Assembly (NCBI GenBank): GCA_016208915.1
Contig: JACQXE010000039.1
Location: 1-41,348, forward strand
Reading direction: 5' to 3'
Source of the DNA: Nitrospirota bacterium
GTDB taxonomy: Bacteria; Nitrospirota; Thermodesulfovibrionia; Thermodesulfovibrionales; UBA1546
Length of the DNA: 41,348 nt
In this document: positions 39,991 to 41,348 of the stretch, piece after piece
Layout of the letters: each line of letters starts with the position of its first letter
Position numbering within the stretch: position 1 is the first letter of the stretch
Translations under genes and position numbers: made by a program
The notes under the pieces: generated by a model
The model's input: only the letters and a program-made list of their open reading frames with translations
Database searches by the model: none
Told to the model about the DNA's origin: nothing

Positions 39991-40341
39991 AGTGATAAAA
40001 ATAGTTACCTCCCGGCAAAGACCCTTAGAAAGAATCAAACTGATGCTGAAAAACTGCTATGGAAACATTTAAGGGCGAAACAGATAGAGGGGCTCAAATT
40101 CAGGAGGCAGCAGCCAATTGGAAATTATGTTATTGATTTTATATGCCTTGAGAAATCACTGGTGATAGAGGTGGATGGCGGGCAACACGCAGACAATAAG
40201 AAGGACGAAGAAAGAGACGCATGGCTCAAGTCAGAGGGCTTTAAGGTCTTAAGGTTTTGGAATAATGAGGTGCTGACTAACATGAAGGGCATATTAGAAG
40301 TGATAAGAGAAAACCTCGTAACTCTTTGCCTTACGTCTTAA
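39991..40341 (+). pseudogene. DUF559-type endonuclease-like protein, start codon missing
   Basis: An open frame of 116 codons reads RKNQTDAEKLLWKHLRAKQ, IEGLKFRRQQPIGNYVIDFI, CLEKSLVIEVDGGQH and GFKVLRFWNNEVL, the complete PD-(D/E)XK-like core of DUF559 proteins (related to Vsr-type nucleases). No ATG, GTG or TTG lies before the conserved region; a TGA sits at 39988-39990. The last codons read into a heptamer tract (CTCGTAACTCTTTGCCTTAC). Catalytic residues look intact, so the decay seems recent, unless an unusual start is used. Confidence 0.75.
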
Positions 40342-40353
40342 ATCTTTACCCCA

Positions 40354-40362
40354 TGCTATAAT
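40354..40362 (+). promoter_or_regulatory. Extended -10 promoter of MNT gene 3
   Basis: TGCTATAAT with ATG 40369 six bp beyond; predicted leaderless transcript, like the MNT gene at 36132. Confidence 0.55.
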
Positions 40363-40368
40363 AAAGCC

Positions 40369-40692
40369 ATGTATAGCCATGAAAAAAGTATTCTGAACCG
40401 TATCACGGAAAGGCTCAGGGAAAAATTTCCCGAAAGGATAATTGCTGTTTATGCATTCGGATCAAGGGTGCGCGGTGATCAAAGCGAATGGTCAGATTTT
40501 GATGTGCTTGTGGTTGTGAAAAATCGCAATGTATCCATCGAGCATGAAATAATAGATATCTTTGTCGAAGAGGAACTTGAGAGCGGCGTGATGTTTGCGC
40601 CTGTGATAAAAGATACAAAATCATTTGAGGCAGAGAAAAGTCTGCATTCGCCGTTCTATGAAAATATTATGAGAGAAGGGGTTGCATTTTGA
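40369..40692 (+). CDS. MNT-domain nucleotidyltransferase (MntA-like) 3
   Basis: The 107-residue minimal nucleotidyltransferase has the full motif GSRVRGDQSEWSDFDVLVVV (GS-x10-D-x-D, about 32-49). A helical start (KSILNRITERLREKFPERII) and the acidic FVEEELESGV follow the family. It overlaps the HEPN gene by 4 bp (TTGA), so the pair is translationally coupled. It looks catalytically competent, unlike the 38850 paralogue. Confidence 0.87.
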   Translation: MYSHEKSILNRITERLREKFPERIIAVYAFGSRVRGDQSEWSDFDVLVVVKNRNVSIEHEIIDIFVEEELESGVMFAPVIKDTKSFEAEKSLHSPFYENIMREGVAF

Positions 40693-41108
40693 CGCTCGAA
40701 TCTCAGGACAAAATAGCTTTGAGCAATATCAGGATTGAAAAGGCACGCAGATATCTTCAGGATGCTTCGGCTAATTTCAATGAAGGCAGATATGAAACAT
40801 CCATCAACAGAAGTTATTATGCTGCCCTGAATGCTGTTCGCTCAATTCTTATACTTGAAGGCGTTAATCCTGAGACTCATAAAGGAGTGATTACCATGTT
40901 AAGTCTCCGATTTATCAAAAAAGAGATTTTGTCAAAAGAACTCCTGAAAAATTTCGAATTTCTCCTTTCAAAGAGAACCGGCGTTGATTATGGAGATTTG
41001 GAAACAATTGATGCTTCAGAGGCAGAGGATTCGCTTAAGAGCGCTGAGCTGATCGTTGAGTCTGTTGACACAGTCAGAAAAAAACTCATTGCAGAACTCA
41101 GCGCCTGA
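40689..41108 (+). CDS. HEPN-domain protein
   Basis: The 139-residue helical protein has KARRYLQDASANFNEGRYET and SINRSYYAALNAVRSILILE, the first helices of HEPN proteins of the YYA(A/x)-type, and SKRTGVDYGD, a conserved turn preceding the last helix. A canonical R-x4-6-H is absent; a His occurs in PETHKG. The start is TTG 40689 overlapping the MNT stop. Likely toxin or binding partner of the MNT protein. Confidence 0.83.
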   Translation: MTLESQDKIALSNIRIEKARRYLQDASANFNEGRYETSINRSYYAALNAVRSILILEGVNPETHKGVITMLSLRFIKKEILSKELLKNFEFLLSKRTGVDYGDLETIDASEAEDSLKSAELIVESVDTVRKKLIAELSA

Positions 41109-41114
41109 CCGCTT

Positions 41115-41216
41115 TGCCCCGTGTGCGTTTCGGGTTTCGAGTTAAATAAATCGTTAGAACTCGTAACCCGCAACCCGAAACCCGATGACTCGCAACTCGA
41201 TAAACCCGTAACTCAC
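41115..41216. repeat. Heptamer repeat array with inverted halves
   Basis: GTTTCGGGTTTCGAGTT (left) and AACTCGTAACCCGCAACC, AACCCGAAACCCGATGACTC (right) are inverted versions of one unit class separated by about 14 bp, so the array can fold into a long imperfect hairpin. Confidence 0.85.
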
Positions 41217-41228
41217 TGATAGGTAAGC

Positions 41229-41267
41229 CACTGGTTTGACCAGTGTGACTTGAAAAGGTTTGACCTT
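41229..41267. repeat. Two REP-like hairpins with TTG loops
   Basis: CACTGGT/ACCAGTG (41229-41245) and AAGGT/ACCTT (41255-41267), each with a TTG loop. The first has the same 7-bp stem and TTG loop as the hairpin at 80-96. Confidence 0.65.
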
Positions 41268-41283
41268 GCAGAATTAAGTAAGA

Positions 41284-41331
41284 TAAACCTCCAGAGAGGC
41301 TTGACGGAGTCAAAGGCTATCTGGAGGTTTA
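41284..41331 (+). promoter_or_regulatory. Long hairpin that masks a ribosome binding site
   Basis: TAAACCTCCAGA (41284-41295) pairs perfectly over 12 bp with TCTGGAGGTTTA (41320-41331); inside, TTGAC and GTCAA form a second stem. The GGAGG at 41323-41327, 5 nt before the ATG at 41333, is buried in the outer stem, so translation should be repressed. Confidence 0.75.
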
Positions 41332-41332
41332 A

Positions 41333-41348
41333 ATGGACAGTTATAAAA
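41333..41348 (+). CDS. Start of a gene cut by the window end, possibly IS200-like transposase
   Basis: ATG follows GGAGG by 5 nt and encodes MDSYK before the sequence ends. Many IS200/IS605 TnpA proteins start M-x-x-Y-(K/R), and IS200 tnpA is known to be held down by a 5' hairpin over its ribosome binding site, as here. Five residues cannot prove the family. Confidence 0.4.

Noticed and set aside
36001-41216. Heptamer arrays as CRISPR arrays
   Set aside because: Units are 7 bp and degenerate, with no 25-40 bp repeats, no regular spacers and no cas genes.

Overview
The window looks like a chromosomal segment of an environmental Gram-negative bacterium that makes exopolysaccharide and carries a PEP-CTERM/exosortase sorting system. 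Gene content (outer-membrane export lipoproteins, a beta-barrel protein, sigma-54 regulation, sugar nucleotide genes) and the AT-leaning, Lys/Ile-rich coding sequence would suit Nitrospirota or a deltaproteobacterial-type lineage. That placement is inference; no rRNA gene is present to settle it.

Layout. (1) 1-7330: the tail of a possible IS200-like transposase with REP-like hairpins, then housekeeping genes: malate dehydrogenase and a cold-shock protein on the minus strand; a repeat-rich secreted protein, triosephosphate isomerase, SecG, a tiny membrane protein with a possible selenocysteine extension, a Cys-rich protein, a cupin, a ferritin-like protein and a UDP-glucuronate epimerase-like enzyme on the plus strand. 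(2) 7529-10705, minus strand: a probable peptidoglycan-recycling pair, a nucleotidyltransferase-kinase fusion (MurU/AmgK-like) and a NamZ-type exo-muramidase. (3) 10760-14329: four PEP-CTERM surface proteins in two minus-strand operons. Each operon has a sigma-54 promoter, an IHF-consensus site and one or more copies of a 19-bp box (GTGTAAAGTTTTCCGACAC). (4) 14614-17060: a soluble PAS histidine kinase and an NtrC-class sigma-54 activator, the likely reader of that box. (5) 17439-35997: the exopolysaccharide locus: receiver-like protein, giant TPR lipoprotein (PrsT-like), Wza-type export lipoprotein, Wzz-type chain-length protein, tyrosine kinase, beta-barrel protein, ExeA-like ATPase, priming sugar transferase, a three-gene WbpB/D/E-like amino-sugar cassette, two FemAB-like proteins, a methyltransferase and a deacetylase-glycosyltransferase fusion. 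No exosortase, flippase or polymerase lies in the window. (6) 36118-41108: an island of small toxin-antitoxin modules (three MNT nucleotidyltransferase genes with HEPN-type partners, two PIN toxins with antitoxins, a broken TumE-like toxin, a DUF559 nuclease remnant) separated by arrays of degenerate 7-bp repeats. The window ends in a hairpin that sequesters the ribosome binding site of another possible IS200-like gene.

How it fits together: the kinase/activator pair probably switches on the PEP-CTERM operons, and possibly itself and the polysaccharide operon, through sigma-54 promoters. The polysaccharide locus would build the matrix in which PEP-CTERM proteins are retained. Three copies of an unclassified inverted-repeat element sit at gene boundaries (7346, 17090, 27978), and small repeats are abundant throughout. 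The strongest leads are the complete sigma-54/IHF/box architecture, the nearly identical PEP-CTERM tail DNA on two unrelated proteins, the candidate selenoprotein after secG, the inverted-repeat family and the recombined toxin-antitoxin island.
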